DNA from: Paraphoma chrysanthemicola
Taxonomy: Eukaryota > Ascomycota > Dothideomycetes > Pleosporales > Phaeosphaeriaceae
Direction: 5' to 3'
Assembly (NCBI GenBank): GCA_020744225.1
Contig: JAGMWG010000002.1
Location: forward strand, 1,984,001 to 2,048,000
DNA: 64,000 nucleotides
The number at the start of each line of letters is the position of its first letter. The stretch's first letter is position 1. Both the position numbers and the translations under genes were made by a program. The notes beneath the pieces are model-generated. The model had not been told where the DNA came from, made no database searches, and saw only the letters and a program-made list of their open reading frames with translations. This document shows positions 10,817 to 22,177 of the stretch, piece after piece.

Positions 10817-11138
10817 GAAGCGAAACAAGTCAAAAATTAAAAAGCTCCAAGAAATAAATCGAAACCATATCCATAACTCATTGCCACCGCCGCTCATTTT
10901 TGGAGTCTACAGTCATGTTAACAGTGACTATCCCGTACCCCTTGCTACATATCCCGGCTGCACTTATCCTCGGCTCAAACACAGTCCCTTTATTACCATC
11001 CAATGTTCCTATCCTCTTTCGCATCTCACGGCTTTTGTGCACTCTCGTCGGACCACCCCAACCACCCCGCGTCACCACCACCGCATATATCCCAGCCTCC
11101 CCCGACACAACAGCGACACAGAGAGAGACAATGCAAAC
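10817..11138. other. Intergenic between thiolase and tRNA
   Basis: Contains the thiolase 3' end, with an AATAAA-like AAATAAAT at about 10852, then unremarkable sequence up to the tRNA terminator. No coding frame supported. Confidence 0.45.
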
Positions 11139-11143
11139 AAAAA
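11139..11143 (-). terminator. RNA polymerase III terminator of tRNA-Ser
   Basis: On the minus strand five T follow three bases after the tRNA discriminator base, the usual RNA polymerase III stop signal. Confidence 0.7.
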
Positions 11144-11145
11144 TT

Positions 11146-11227
11146 CGACGTGGGCCAGATTCGAACTGACGACCCCGAAGGGACAAGATTTCAAGTCTTG
11201 CGCATTAGACCACTCTGCCACCACGCC
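11146..11227 (-). tRNA. tRNA-Ser (anticodon UGA)
   Basis: Reads UCA serine codons. The 82-nt minus-strand sequence folds as a class II tRNA: acceptor GGCGTGG pairs with CCACGTC and the discriminator is G, as for serine. The D arm has GGCAGAGTGGTC with its A box. The anticodon arm is CAAGA-CTTGAAA-TCTTG with anticodon TGA. A long variable arm (TCCCTTCGGGG) follows, then the T arm GTCAG-TTCGAAT-CTGGC with the B box. No intron is present. A T5 terminator follows directly. Confidence 0.95.
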
Positions 11228-11837
11228 TGGGAGTGTGTTGATGAGAGGGTCTGAGGAGTAGGTAAGATTTGTAGTTGAATGCGTGAGGCACAAGGTGATT
11301 GAGTGGGCTTGATTAATTGGAGAAGAATGCCGCGTTCGTGTTGTGTTGTGATGTGGATCTGTTGAGGCGGTGGGGATGCGGAAAGGTGCATGAGTTGTGT
11401 GAGGTGAAGGATGTGGGTTGTGGAACGTGACTTGCATGTACAACGTACACCAACATGTTGAAATAGCAGTGCATGGATAGATATGTCTTGGTCTCTGAAC
11501 GTTATCAGAATGGACGCGGTGCTTGCGGGTTTCAACAGACATGCTATAATGTAGCATGGCGTGACTCGAATCATGAAGCTCACGATAAAGTAGAATGATT
11601 GCAAAGTGCTTGTATGATCTATGACATTACCATCTCCACTCGTGATATGTACGATCGATCTACTTTAAGTCTGAATATCGAAGCCGTGGCTTCTTTTCTT
11701 GAAACGCCCAACCAGCGCCGCCATGCCGTCCGAAAACACCAAATGAAAACCCCACACAACCTGTCATTAGACGAAAAGATCGTTAACCATCCAATAACCA
11801 CTGTACTCGCTCCAACTCTCCAACTCCTCGGCGTCTC
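11228..11837. other. Intergenic
   Basis: Contains the 5' flank of the tRNA and the 3' end of the homeobox gene. Overlapping open frames on the minus strand run through the tRNA and are not coding. Confidence 0.45.
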
Positions 11838-14800
11838 CTAACACTTCCCAAACACATTGAGATCCAGATCCAGATCCGCATCCAGATCCATCATGAAATT
11901 CATCTCTTCGTTATCCCATGCCATTCCCGCACTCGTCGCCACATTCCCATGCTCCATTCCCGCAGCCGTGCTAATCGGGATCGTAGAATGGAAGCCCGCG
12001 CTGGTTGTCGGGTTCTGGAAGTCTTCAGGCAACTGGTCCCAGGTCGGGAACTGGAAGTCGTTGACATCAGGCATGGCATTGCTATCATCTGGCCCGCAAG
12101 TCATTTCTTGGATAGATGGCATGGTGAAATCGCCCTCTGTGGCGGGACATGCTTGCTCGGAAATCGGTTCGAAAGAGCGAAGACCGACTTTTGCGCATTC
12201 GTGGATTTGTTCGCCGGCAGCAGAGCATTGTGCATTGAAGGAGGCCATGGAAGCTGTGGCTCCATTGAGCCAGTAACGTTCCTTCTTGCCCTCGGACTTT
12301 GAACACCCGCCCTTGCGGATCGCGAAGCCAACTTCGCCGTTCTCGCCGAAGCATGGCCCACCGGGTGCTGTGCATGCCAATTCCGAGATGGGTGCGAAGA
12401 TGCCAAATGAGTGCTCGTTGGTGGTTATGGGAGTGAGCGAAGTCGGCGAGGCAGACACGGAGCCTGACAATCCAGGAATACTGTGCGGGGTCTGTCGGCC
12501 GGAAGAGAGTTGGCGGGCGTGCGCGGTCAGATTGGTGGTGCCCGTAAGAGTGCATTCAAATGCTAGATCACGGCCAGGGTCGTTTTGAGCCATGTCGAGA
12601 CAGTCGAAGTTGTTCACGTTGAAGCTGGGGTCAACAACGCTGTTGGAGTGGATACCAAGATCCTCGTAGATTTCGTGATGGGCGCTGATACCTGGGCATA
12701 GAAGTTAGCACAGAGGTTCAGGAACAGTATACTCGATTCGCAGTTAAACTTACCTGAGACTGGGACAGTGGTATCGATGCCATGCGCTTTCTTGAAAAGA
12801 TTCAGCCATTCAGGATTGTCGGCTGCCGTCTGCTCCCAGCCGTCCGCATCTTCGTACAGTATCAAGCGAGCCTGGTCCTGCAGCATTTTGTCCGTGATAG
12901 ACTGAGCGCCGTGCTTCTCAATGTGTTCGCGAGCAAATCGTCCGAGCCTCAAAGTAAGAATCTCCCAGCACGTGGCGTTTGGATTGACTTGCGGTGTTTC
13001 GGAAGCGGAGTAGTGTCGTGGTGTAGTCAATAGGATTGGTCCGATCCTGCTCATGTCCGCGTTCTCCTGGTACGCTACGAAAAGATCATTCGTTGGACTC
13101 TGTTCGATGTTGGGTATGAGATATTCGAGGTCTTTACTCTCGAGCTGAAGGTCCGATTGCTGCTTCACGTCAGGCTGGTTGTTCTCAAACCGTAAGACGG
13201 GAACCGCTCGGTTCCATTGTCGCCCAACGTAGTCGCCAGTCTGGAGACCTACCTGCATACTCGAGGAATTGCTGGCCGAAAATGGGAATGGAGATTTGCT
13301 CTCATTCGAAATCAGATACGGCGGCATGGCGTTGGTAACGTGAATGGCTACGTGGGGATCTAGTCCACGGCAGCCTTTCCACTTTTGCATATCCGCCCCG
13401 TTTCGAAATTCCTTTGCCAAATGATCGATGCGATCTTGCCATTTTTCGAAAGTCATTTGACAAAACCCACATCTAGACTTGATATACTGAGCCTCAGACT
13501 TCCACGACTCCATGCTAGTAGTCATCTTGCAGCCATGCATCAGACGTAGATGTTGTCGGAGATGGTCCTTCCTGTAGAATGTTCGAGACTCTAAGCCTTT
13601 CTCCTCGCAGCCCTTATGGTTATGAGTTGCCAAATGCTCTTTACTAGGCTCCAATTCGTCACAGTACACGCACTTCGGCTTACCAGTTGCTTTATCGGCA
13701 ATGACTTCGCCCAGAGGTGCGCAGATCCACTTCTCTAGGGACAAGTGGAGACTCTTTTCGTGGCGCGCCCAATCGTACTTGGACTTGAAGCGATCGGTGC
13801 AAAAGGTGCACTGGAACAACCGAGGGCCTGCGTCTACGTTTGCCTTTGGTGCGCGCGTCGGGAGGCGTCGTCGCCTGCGCCGCTCCTTTGACTTCAGGCT
13901 GTTCAACGAGCCTAATGAGTGGCGCGACCCGTGCGAGTATGCTGAGTTGTGCGAACCGATAGAGCCTGATGACATGCCAGTGAGGCCAGTCTCGAGCGAA
14001 GAAATGGATGGTGCTCTAAAGATGGAAAAGCTGCCAGTGCTGTCATTTGATGCGTCTTTTCGGTAGCTGCTGCTTGTGCTGACTGGCGGGTCAAACTTTT
14101 CCACGGCTTGTGCGATAGCAGTCAACGGTGCAGGTTCGTTCTCAGGGGGAGAGTGTTGCCATCGTTCGAATGGATCTGTAGCAAGTCAACCGAAACAATT
14201 CTCCTGCTGTAGTACTGGCACTGATGAAGGTGTGCCAGTCAGAGAGTCCTCGCAGCCAGTCATGGGCTCGCTTCCCACGCGAAAGGTCAAAAACCTTCCG
14301 GAAGTTGCAGATGCCATGAACTTATGAGCTTTTCTAGACTTTGGTTTGGAATACGTACTCAGGGACTCCCACGTCTTGCCTGCAGGCATATTGATGGCTT
14401 CGGTAGATGGGCGGATACTTGGAGAAGCACTTCGCTTTGGTCTTTGCTTCTGCCTTCGTCTAGTATTGGCCATCCAATTCGATATTTGACCGATCGATAG
14501 CCCGGTTTGTTGCTTCAAAAGCTCTTTATCCTCATCGGTGGGATATGGATGATCGATATGCTGCAGCATCCAATCTTTCAGAATCTTCGTAGAAGCCCGT
14601 GGAAAGCGAGCAGCGGCAGCTCCCTTTTTCGGTCGTTCATCTCCATCGTTATCGTCTTCGATGGGTCCCATGTGTCCCAGACAACGCATCGGTTTCTTGC
14701 CGGTGAGTCCACCAAAACATCGTTCGTCATCTTCGCCTACAACGTCCAAAGTATCTAAAGCGGTACGTTGCCTGAGAGCTGGCATTTTCTCGGGGTCACT

Positions 14801-15269
14801 GAAGCTACAGGGCCGAAACAGAGCATTGCATGGTGAGCATCGAACTTGCTTTGAACCATCGGCATCGTAGATGAAGCACTCAAGCCCTTTCGACCGGCAA
14901 TATGAGCACGGGTCGGCTGGTTTCTGATATCGAGGCAGATGAGTTGAGAAGTCTGTGTTGAACTCGGCTCCATTGTTCGTGATGCTTTGCAGCTCCTCGT
15001 TGGTAAGAAAGCTGTTATGTATTAGCCTCATGCTCAGATAACCTAAATCGCCCAAGCTGGAGAGTATATGACAACACTATGCGGACTCAGAAATGTTGAT
15101 GAATGTGCTCCGCCAGTCTCGAGATTCCATGAGGTAGGTAGGGCATTACTCACCCCTCACCAGCATGTTGGTGGGAGCTGTTCGGGATCGTTTCTTGCGA
15201 CAGATCCGGCATAGCTGCATCCCCGAAATCGAAATACTGGCCCATGTCGGTCATAGCTGGGGTAGCCAT
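11838..15269 (-). CDS. TALE homeobox plus C2H2 zinc finger transcription factor
   Basis: Nuclear DNA-binding regulator of about 1014 aa. Exons 15269-15154, 15011-14359, 14175-12754 and 12691-11838 sum to an exact reading frame; introns are 142, 183 and 62 bp (donors GTGAGT, GTACGT, GTAAGT). In order: N-terminal MATPAMTDMGQYFDFGDAA; a Cys-rich cluster near residues 74-109 (PCSYCRSKG, CSPCNALFRPC); a TALE/KN homeodomain near 175-229 with recognition helix SIGQISNWMANTRRRQK; a Ser/Arg-rich linker; C2H2 fingers near 379-400 (CTFC to HEKSLH), near 425-446 (CVYC) and a partial one near 492-514 (CGFC). The C-terminal half is Ser/Thr/Pro-rich and ends in an acidic DLDADLDLDLN stretch, a plausible activation domain. 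The same fused architecture is known in other filamentous ascomycetes as homeobox and C2H2 factors. Targets are unknown. Confidence 0.9.
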
Positions 15270-17211
15270 GCTGAGAGAGTGTCACCTCTGGTTCGACGGC
15301 GCTCGGAGTACCGTCCACTCGGCGTAGAGAAAATTGACAAGCACGCCTTTCGGTCAATTGTGGAAGAACATTGACTATAAGGCGTGAGGAAAGTACTACA
15401 GCACAATAAAGAAGGCCTTGCGTCCTGGATAAGACGAGACGCCATCTGACCACATCCAGACCAGTCACACTTTGCGCTTATACAAACCGGTCTGCATGTC
15501 AAGTTCGAAGGGCGCGCGGCCCGTGCGCAGCCAGAAGATTGACAAGGCCATTCGAGATTCGGGGCTTGGCCGGTATAGACCAAAAAAACGGGTTGCAACG
15601 CTGAGTCAGGACGCAGTATACTGTACTCAACCGATGCGCTCCGCCTTGAGAGCCACGAAACATCTGCAAAAGCACGTTGCAAACATCTTACTTGCTTCTC
15701 AGAGACCCACACCTCTTCTAGGAGCTCAATGACGTCCCCAGGTGCTATTGTTAACAGTTCGCAGGGCTAAATCTTACGAACGAAGGATTGCCTAGCCACA
15801 AAAACTGGCGAGTGGAGAACCTAGCGAAGCTGACAAACCCCACTTCGCTGCTGCACAACCGCATCGCATTCAGCCCACTAAGCCGCCATGCTTCGTCTCA
15901 TTGGCAGGCAATACTCAGGCAGATGGTGTGTTGACTGCACTGGCTGAAGATTGCGTCTGGGGAACAGCGAAGATGCATGTGGAAAGTTGCGGATTTGGCA
16001 GTTCCAACCGTCGAATGCTACCTTTGATTGAAGAGCATTCTGCATACTGCACCACCAACGGTGACCTAGGATGCCCAGCAGGTACTATGACCATCTACCG
16101 CGTTCCAGTCGATTGCGAGGAGTCCGAAGGTGATGCGTCGGAATACGGACTGTCGAGATGACGGCGTCGGCATCACCTGGGCCGGGTCTAGCCAATTCCA
16201 TCGACTCTCTACTCCGACAATCGGAGGACCTGCGACGTTCTGCCCCGACTGGAGGAGTATGAGTATAGAGTTGGACTGCAGTGGTGAAAGTAGTTGTGAA
16301 GTGTAAGCAACTGTGCTGCTCCGACGTCATGTATGAGTCTCAGGCAGTAGCGTCTGAAGGCAACGTCTGCTCATGGGTGCTCGCACTCATCAGCATCAAC
16401 ACCCTGACTTTCAATCGACTACCACATCTTCACCATGAAGCACTGTGGTCTGTTCATTGCCCCATCTATTTCGCCGCGATCTTCCGGGGGTCGTAGTGGC
16501 CTTACGAACTCAATATGCTTTAGTTGGGCATTTCTTGGAGCCTCCAGCCAGACGAGACGATCTCAAGAACTTTCGACAGCGAAACAACATGACGACTAGC
16601 TAATCTCCACTTCCATGCTTGATTTATTCTTTAATCCTCGAAGACGCGGCTTGCAACAAATCTCAACCGTACAAGAAACAATCGCCATAAACGTGGTTGT
16701 TGGACAAAAGCGGGGTTCGCAAGCACGAAGCGGGGCGTCGTTACACATCGCACACGGAAGATGTATTTGTACCTGCAACGTCACGCTTCTCTTGTCAATT
16801 AAGGTCGCTGATTTCGGGCTTCTTTATGAATTGGCATCTCGCCGCGGACAACTCAATCTTCGTTGAGGTGTCGGTCCTTGGCGCGCATACCGAGGTTGAG
16901 CCCTCAGTGGGACTTAGCGATCTGCCAACTCACTGCGCATCAATCCATCTGTCCAATCCATAGGATCACTCCATAAGCCGCACAGGCTAGCCAATATCCG
17001 GGCTCGTCCTCCACAACAGTCGTCATGTAACATGTCCTCTGTCACCGCCTGTGTTTGACCACCCAAAGCCTAGCCTTTCGACTCCAGCTAGTCCTTAGCA
17101 TCGACCACTGGCCCGTACACATCGTTACAAGTCGTGGCCGAACCAAGACCCTATGCGCATCTTCATAACCCGACAATGACCGAGAGTTCCGTTTGAGACG
17201 GTACATGAGAT
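15270..17211. other. Intergenic, divergent promoter region
   Basis: 1.9 kb between the homeobox factor (minus) and the conserved unnamed gene (plus). Only short open frames without recognisable domains, on either strand. Long upstream regions are usual for fungal transcription factor genes; no specific site can be named. Confidence 0.45.
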
Positions 17212-17946
17212 ATGGATGAGGCTCCCAATTGCGCTATCTGCAATGCGCCAGCCTATCCAGAATGCCCGTGCGAATCAGAGCGGCTTCAGATCGCGGTGAA
17301 GCAGGCAGAGCAGCGGGCTATGGACGAGAGGTTGGCTGAGATACGGTGCGCTTCATTCTTCTTGTGCCAGATGACTTGCTAACTGGTATGCAGAGACTGG
17401 GTGATCAACCACGCTCGCCAACACATCCTGAAGGCCTTCGAGAGTCTCACGTCGATCCGGAAACAAGCCCACGCCGGTTATCTGGCCTCCTTACCCAACT
17501 ACGACATCTACATGCGTTATAGTGGTCGCCCTCCGATTCCGCATATGTATGTGACGACGCTTCAGTCGCAGATCGCAGAAGCACACGCGGAGTTGAAGCG
17601 AGGCATTGATGCCGACTGGCGGGCGTCGGTACTCCGCTACCCAGTGGTTCTAGACTATTTCTACAGTCTCATAGAACTGAGGCTACCGAGCGACCGTTCC
17701 CAGGAGGTTATTCAGCCACCGTTCGCGGCAGCTGGGTACGCCGACAGGGGTTATGACAGAGGGTATATTGATGCTTCCAGTGTGAGCGTGGAAAAGAAAA
17801 AGAAAAAGAGGAGCCAGAGAGAGGGCTCTGCTGGTCCAGAAAGACATGCAGCATTGAATCGCATCATGAGGGGCCCACCACCAGTTCCGACACCTCCCCT
17901 CCAACATGGCGCCTTCCCCAGACCACCTGGTCCGTATCCTTATTGA
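17212..17946 (+). CDS. Conserved fungal protein of unknown function, Cys-rich N-terminus
   Basis: 228 aa from exons 17212-17345 and 17394-17946; the 48-bp intron (GTGCGC donor, TTGCTAAC branch) splices an Arg codon. The protein opens with MDEAPNCAICNAPAYPECPC, a small cluster of four cysteines that could bind zinc, followed by a helical region ending at the splice site and continuing as DWVINHARQHILKAFESL. A conserved middle block includes SLPNYDIYMRYSGRPP and the segment ELKRGIDADWRASVLRYP. A Lys-rich stretch (KKKKKR) and a Pro-rich tail (GPPPVPTPPL) follow. I recall this family as widespread in filamentous ascomycetes and unnamed. No function is inferred. Confidence 0.8.
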
Positions 17947-18549
17947 GCACAGCGAACTGTGACTGCACATACACGACTTTTGGGGATCTCCAAGGAGTTT
18001 TGGGTATTAGCCGTTTCTCCCCCTTTGACGAAGTACCTATGTTTGCACGATTGATGACATGACGATTCAGCATGCACTGGCGTTGTATCCACTGGGCTCT
18101 ACCAAGCACTCGAGAGTGCACTTCGGAACTGATCACCTTCCCAGAATGAATTTAAGCATAGCGAGGAGTTTGGAGAGTCGTCGGCAAACCCTTTCGTCGT
18201 CCCGCATCGGCTTGCCCATTTCCGTATATGATTTTGCATTTGCCTCCAGATAGCTTGTTCAAATCCAAATCAGGTTGATATCAAGTGCAGTAGCGCACTC
18301 TACACGTTAGCACCGTACCTCCATGGGTCATCGTAGTAGCTTGCTTATTGTGTCCGTGCTTTTCTTGGCAGTGAAGCTTCTCTCGAAATGTTCTGGAGCT
18401 AAAGCACGACCACAACCACAGCTTAGAGGCGCAAAGGCGAACGCCCTGTTCACACCAATTTTCGGCCCCGCGGAACATCACGCGATCCTATCCGAACGCC
18501 AAGAAAAACGCTACGAGCACGACAGCGTCACATCACTGAGTTGCCCATC
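17947..18549. other. Intergenic
   Basis: 600 bp between two plus-strand genes. An open frame at 18323-18553 runs into the SNU23 start but in another frame; not considered coding. Confidence 0.4.
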
Positions 18550-19244
18550 ATGAGCGGGAAGGCAGGCGCATATGGAACGCAAGGCGGAGGAGATACAGAC
18601 TTTAGGAAGACATGGGATCGCGACGAGATGGCGAAGAAGGCGAAGGACCGGGAGGCAAAGGAGCGCGACGAAGCAAAGGAGCGTTATGAGGCAAAGGCAG
18701 CTGGGAAGTCATATCGCCGGAGAGCGTCCACGCCAGAGGACCTCAAGCAGACGGAGGCGAGGTCCGAGAGGATAGACTGGAGTCAGATGATCGGTAAACA
18801 GACCCTCACGTCTGCAGCAGCAGGTGTCGGGAAAAGAGGAAAGGGCGCAGGCGCGTACTGTCAGGCTTGCGACCTTACATTCAAGTACGGTTACCAGCCG
18901 AAGTCTGAATCGCACATGCTAATACGTCATCCAGAGACAATATACAGTACGTCGAGCATCTGAATAGCAAGCAACATCTGGTTGCCACAGGGCAATCCGG
19001 TGAGGTACGGCGCGCAACCCTCGAAGAAGTACGCGACCGCCTACGCTACCTCAAACGAAAGCGCGACGAAGACAAGTTCCAAGAAGTCACTGATCTCGAT
19101 ACACGATTGGCAATGAATAGGGACAAGCTCGAGCAAGAAGCAGAAGAGCGCAGACGAAAGCGCAACGAGAAGCGCCGCGCGAAGAAAAATGGTGAAAGCA
19201 CAGCAATGGAGTGGAATATCGAGGGCGATGGGGTCATTCGATGA
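18550..19244 (+). CDS. SNU23: U4/U6.U5 tri-snRNP component SNU23 (ZMAT2 homologue)
   Basis: Spliceosomal protein of the U4/U6.U5 tri-snRNP and B complex, needed for pre-mRNA splicing. 214 aa from exons 18550-18884 and 18935-19244; the 50-bp intron (GTACGG donor, perfect GCTAATAC branch) falls inside the zinc finger. Features: N-terminal FRKTWDRDEMAKKAKDRE, a long charged helix, IDWSQMIGKQT, then a U1/matrin-type finger C104-x2-C107-x12-H120-x5-H126 (YCQACDLTF to EHLNSKQH), and a C-terminal Arg/Lys/Glu helix (RLRYLKRKRDED, EERRRKRNEKRRAKK). This order and length are those of the SNU23/ZMAT2 family. ATG 18550 is the first Met; the few open codons upstream lack one. Confidence 0.9.
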
Positions 19245-19631
19245 TCCGGTGGACGAGGTATCCGCCTATTCCATACTCGCTGGAACACAATCAGGATGAT
19301 TGTATGGTACAGCATATAAGGCGTTCACGTTCGGTCTTCGAACCAACAGGGAACACGGCATATCAGGCGTTCAGCATAGGAGACACCCGACCGACTCATG
19401 GGTGTCTTCGACAGGTCGCATCCTTCGCGTTATACGTCCGGGCGAAAAGTCGCGGAGCTCCGCTTTTGTTTTTGGCGCGCAGATGCATCCATGATACCCC
19501 ACGTTTCATTTAGCATGCGATCCCATGTAGCTTTGACGCAATCGATTGATTTCTAAGCTCAACTCTGCTCGCTTATATCTAATAAGCTCGACCCCGCAAC
19601 ATCCCCGCCAATACGTGACATCATCTTCAAC
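19245..19631. other. Intergenic
   Basis: Short spacer between two plus-strand genes; no feature seen beyond the leader of the glutathione transferase. Confidence 0.4.
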
Positions 19632-20410
19632 ATGGCTCACGTGAACGGCAACGCACCCAAGATCACACTCTATACGAACCATAGGTGTCCATGGGCGCAC
19701 CGTGCCCACATCGTCCTCAAAGAATTGGGTCTCCAATACGATGAAGTGATAATTGACCTGGATACGCCAAGAGAGCCTTGGTACCTAGAAATCAACCCAG
19801 TCCGTTCCTCCTCCCTACAGCATCCATCTTAAACTATTATTAACAAAGCCAACAGCGCGGCCTCGTTCCCTCCATTGACTTCAACGGCGAGATCATCACG
19901 GAGTCCGGCATCGTCTCCACCTTCCTAGCCGATGCCTATCCCTCACACGTCTTTCCTGCGGCGGGCAGCCCAAAAGACGCTTTGACTCGCGCACGCATCA
20001 ACTTCTTCGTCGACACGTGGTTCACCAAAGCCGGCAGCTTCTGGTTCCAGATCCTGCGCGCCGAGGAGCAGTCTGAGAAAGAGAAACTCAGTAAAGATTT
20101 CGTCGACATTGTGCGCAAGGAGATTGAGCCGCTTCTGCACAACGCTGCACCATTCTTTAATGGAAGCAGTAAGGTCACGCTCGCTGAGGCGCTCACGGCG
20201 CCATTCATTCTACGCATATACGCGCTGACGAAGCATGGCTTGTTGCCGCAGAGCGTGGTTGATGGGTTTGATCAGCTGCCGAACTTCTCCAAGTGGGCGA
20301 AGGAGGTGGTGAAGCAGGAGAGTGTGCTGTATATTTGGGACGAGGAATCGACTGTGCAGGGGACGGCGAAGAAAATTGAGAGCTTGAAGGCGCAGAGTAA
20401 AGCGAAGTGA
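19632..20410 (+). CDS. Glutathione S-transferase, Cys-type (omega-like)
   Basis: Cytosolic thiol transferase or reductase acting on glutathione conjugates. 240 aa from exons 19632-19799 and 19856-20410. The thioredoxin-fold N-domain has the active-site NHRCPWAHRAH with Cys19 in the CPWA motif typical of omega-like enzymes, the cis-Pro region LVPSIDFNGEIITES (ESG binds the glutathione gamma-Glu), and the all-helical C-domain begins near FLADAYPSHVFPA. The intron is 56 bp and uses the uncommon donor GTCCGT; splicing joins EINP directly to RGLVPSI, as expected for the fold. The frame closes after a Lys-rich end (KAQSKAK). Substrate is unknown. Confidence 0.9.
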
Positions 20411-20702
20411 GCAACTGCACACGAGCTATTCGTGCTCAAACGGTGACAAGCTCCAGGATATGAGGCATGGCAATGTGATATTTTCTACAATTACCGCAGC
20501 GAGAAACATAAAGCGATGCAATACATGAACGCCTCAACATCGTGCCGTCATCATGAAGCCAATTCAAACCTACATGCAAGTACTGAAAATGAGAACCCCA
20601 ACTATGAGCGCTGAAAAGCTTAGACACGTTGCGTACACGAAAAGGAAGCTGCCGTCCGGGAAGCTTCTGTCACAAAGCTGAGGAAGGTGGGGAGGTCCTT
20701 CC

Positions 20703-22177
20703 TCACATTGTCGAACCACGACGCGTCCGCTTCGTCGGTGGCAACAACATCTTCTGGCTGGCACCCAGCGACAACAACAACTCTGCCGCTTCAATATCGT
20801 TGTGTGTGCGCCCTACATCGTAAAGGAACTCGAAACGCCGTGCACCATCGGCGCTGACTGTTCCGGCGGTTTGAGGTCGATCCATTGCCTCTTCGTCGCT
20901 GAACGCTACTTTGGAGTGAGTACGCTTGGTACTGCACTGCTCGCCATGTGGCAAATATGGTGCAGATGTCGGCGATTGGGCGAACGTAGGGGCCCGCATG
21001 CTATCCGGTGAGCTCATCGGGGAAGAGTTAGCTGTTCGCGGAGAGGATGGCGAACGGGATCGGTTGATGGTGGTCCAACGGCTACGAGGCGACACTTGAG
21101 GCGAGAAAGCACACTTGTCGCTTTGATCGGTATCGGTGCCATACCCGCTCTCAATATCAGCTGGTCGAGTATGGCATGGCTGGGACGCCTTCGAAGTCCA
21201 AGGCGGTTGGCCAAAGCGCATTCTCGGTGTCTCCGCTGGGGACGGCTCCATCGGCTGTGGAAGACGATACGACATACCCTCGGCGCGAAATCGGTCTGTC
21301 TCCATGGTGCAGTATTGGACGATCGCGGGGTCGATGAGGAACTTTGCGAAGCCAGGATCTTTTGGATGCAAGCACATCGAGGGAAAGTCGTTCCCGAACA
21401 CTGGTGTCAGTGCCCATCGAATGTCGTAACAGAAGGTCGATACAATTGCTTTCGCGGCCTGGTACGGCATCCAGTATCCTAATCAAGGTCAGTGGGAAAG
21501 TTTTCCATTATTGCAAGAGCTGAACGGACCCTGACAGACAAGAGCACCACCGGTAATACTGTAGCTGATGTCTTTCAGACCGGGGTTCTCTCTTAATGCT
21601 TTTGCTGGTATGGTCTGCAGGTGTCAGCTTTTCAGACCCGCTTCTCTTCAGTACGAAGCGAACCCACCTTTGAGTATTTGCACGACTTGAAGAAAGGCGT
21701 CATTCGGACTAAGCCAACGTTATAGTCCCACACCACCACGTAGTCCTTCTCCTCACCCGGCCTCTTGTATGTGTACTGGAACACTATAGGTCGATCAGCT
21801 TAGGAGTGCCACCGAACAGAATACGACTTACTTTCGAATGCATCGCGCCCGGTCTTGTCAAGGAAGTCCTTCTTATCGCTATTGTACGGGATGTGCCGCA
21901 CTCCTTTCTTGCGAATCTCTCCTAGCGGGAACATCTGGAATCGTCGGTGCTCTGTAACGAGATCTTGATCGTCTCCGGCTTCATACGGGGGATAGTTGAC
22001 AATGCCGACAATCTTGTTGCCTTCTGAGAATATAGGCGCGTCCTTCGGTACCTTCTGCCGCTTTGGTATGTTGCTTTGGTGACCGGAATATGGCATCGAA
22101 GCTTCGACGGGCGTCTCCTGGCCGCGGTAGCCATGTTGGTCGTTACAAAACGGATTGAGCAAAGAGGTGATCTTCAT
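20703..22177 (-). CDS. APSES (KilA-N) transcription factor, Xbp1-like repressor
   Basis: Nuclear sequence-specific regulator. Four exons, 22177-21832, 21783-21668, 21614-21530 and 21478-20703, give 440 aa; introns are 48, 53 and 51 bp, the third with a GTCCGT donor. The DNA-binding region spans about residues 45-200: NKIVGIVNYPPYEAGDD, FQMFPLGEI, FQYTYKRPGEEKDYVVVWDY, VRMTPFFKSCKYSK, IPAKALRENPGLKDISYSIT, GGALVCQGYWMPYQAAKA, then the conserved FCYDIRWALTPVFGNDFP and FLIDPAIVQYC. This form of the APSES/KilA-N domain is the one annotated as Xbp1-type in filamentous fungi. The C-terminal half is Ser/Pro-rich with many SP sites (SPRSRW, RSRSPSSPR). No ankyrin repeats follow, unlike Mbp1/Swi6. In yeast Xbp1 represses cell-cycle genes under stress; the same role here is inference. 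Confidence 0.85.
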
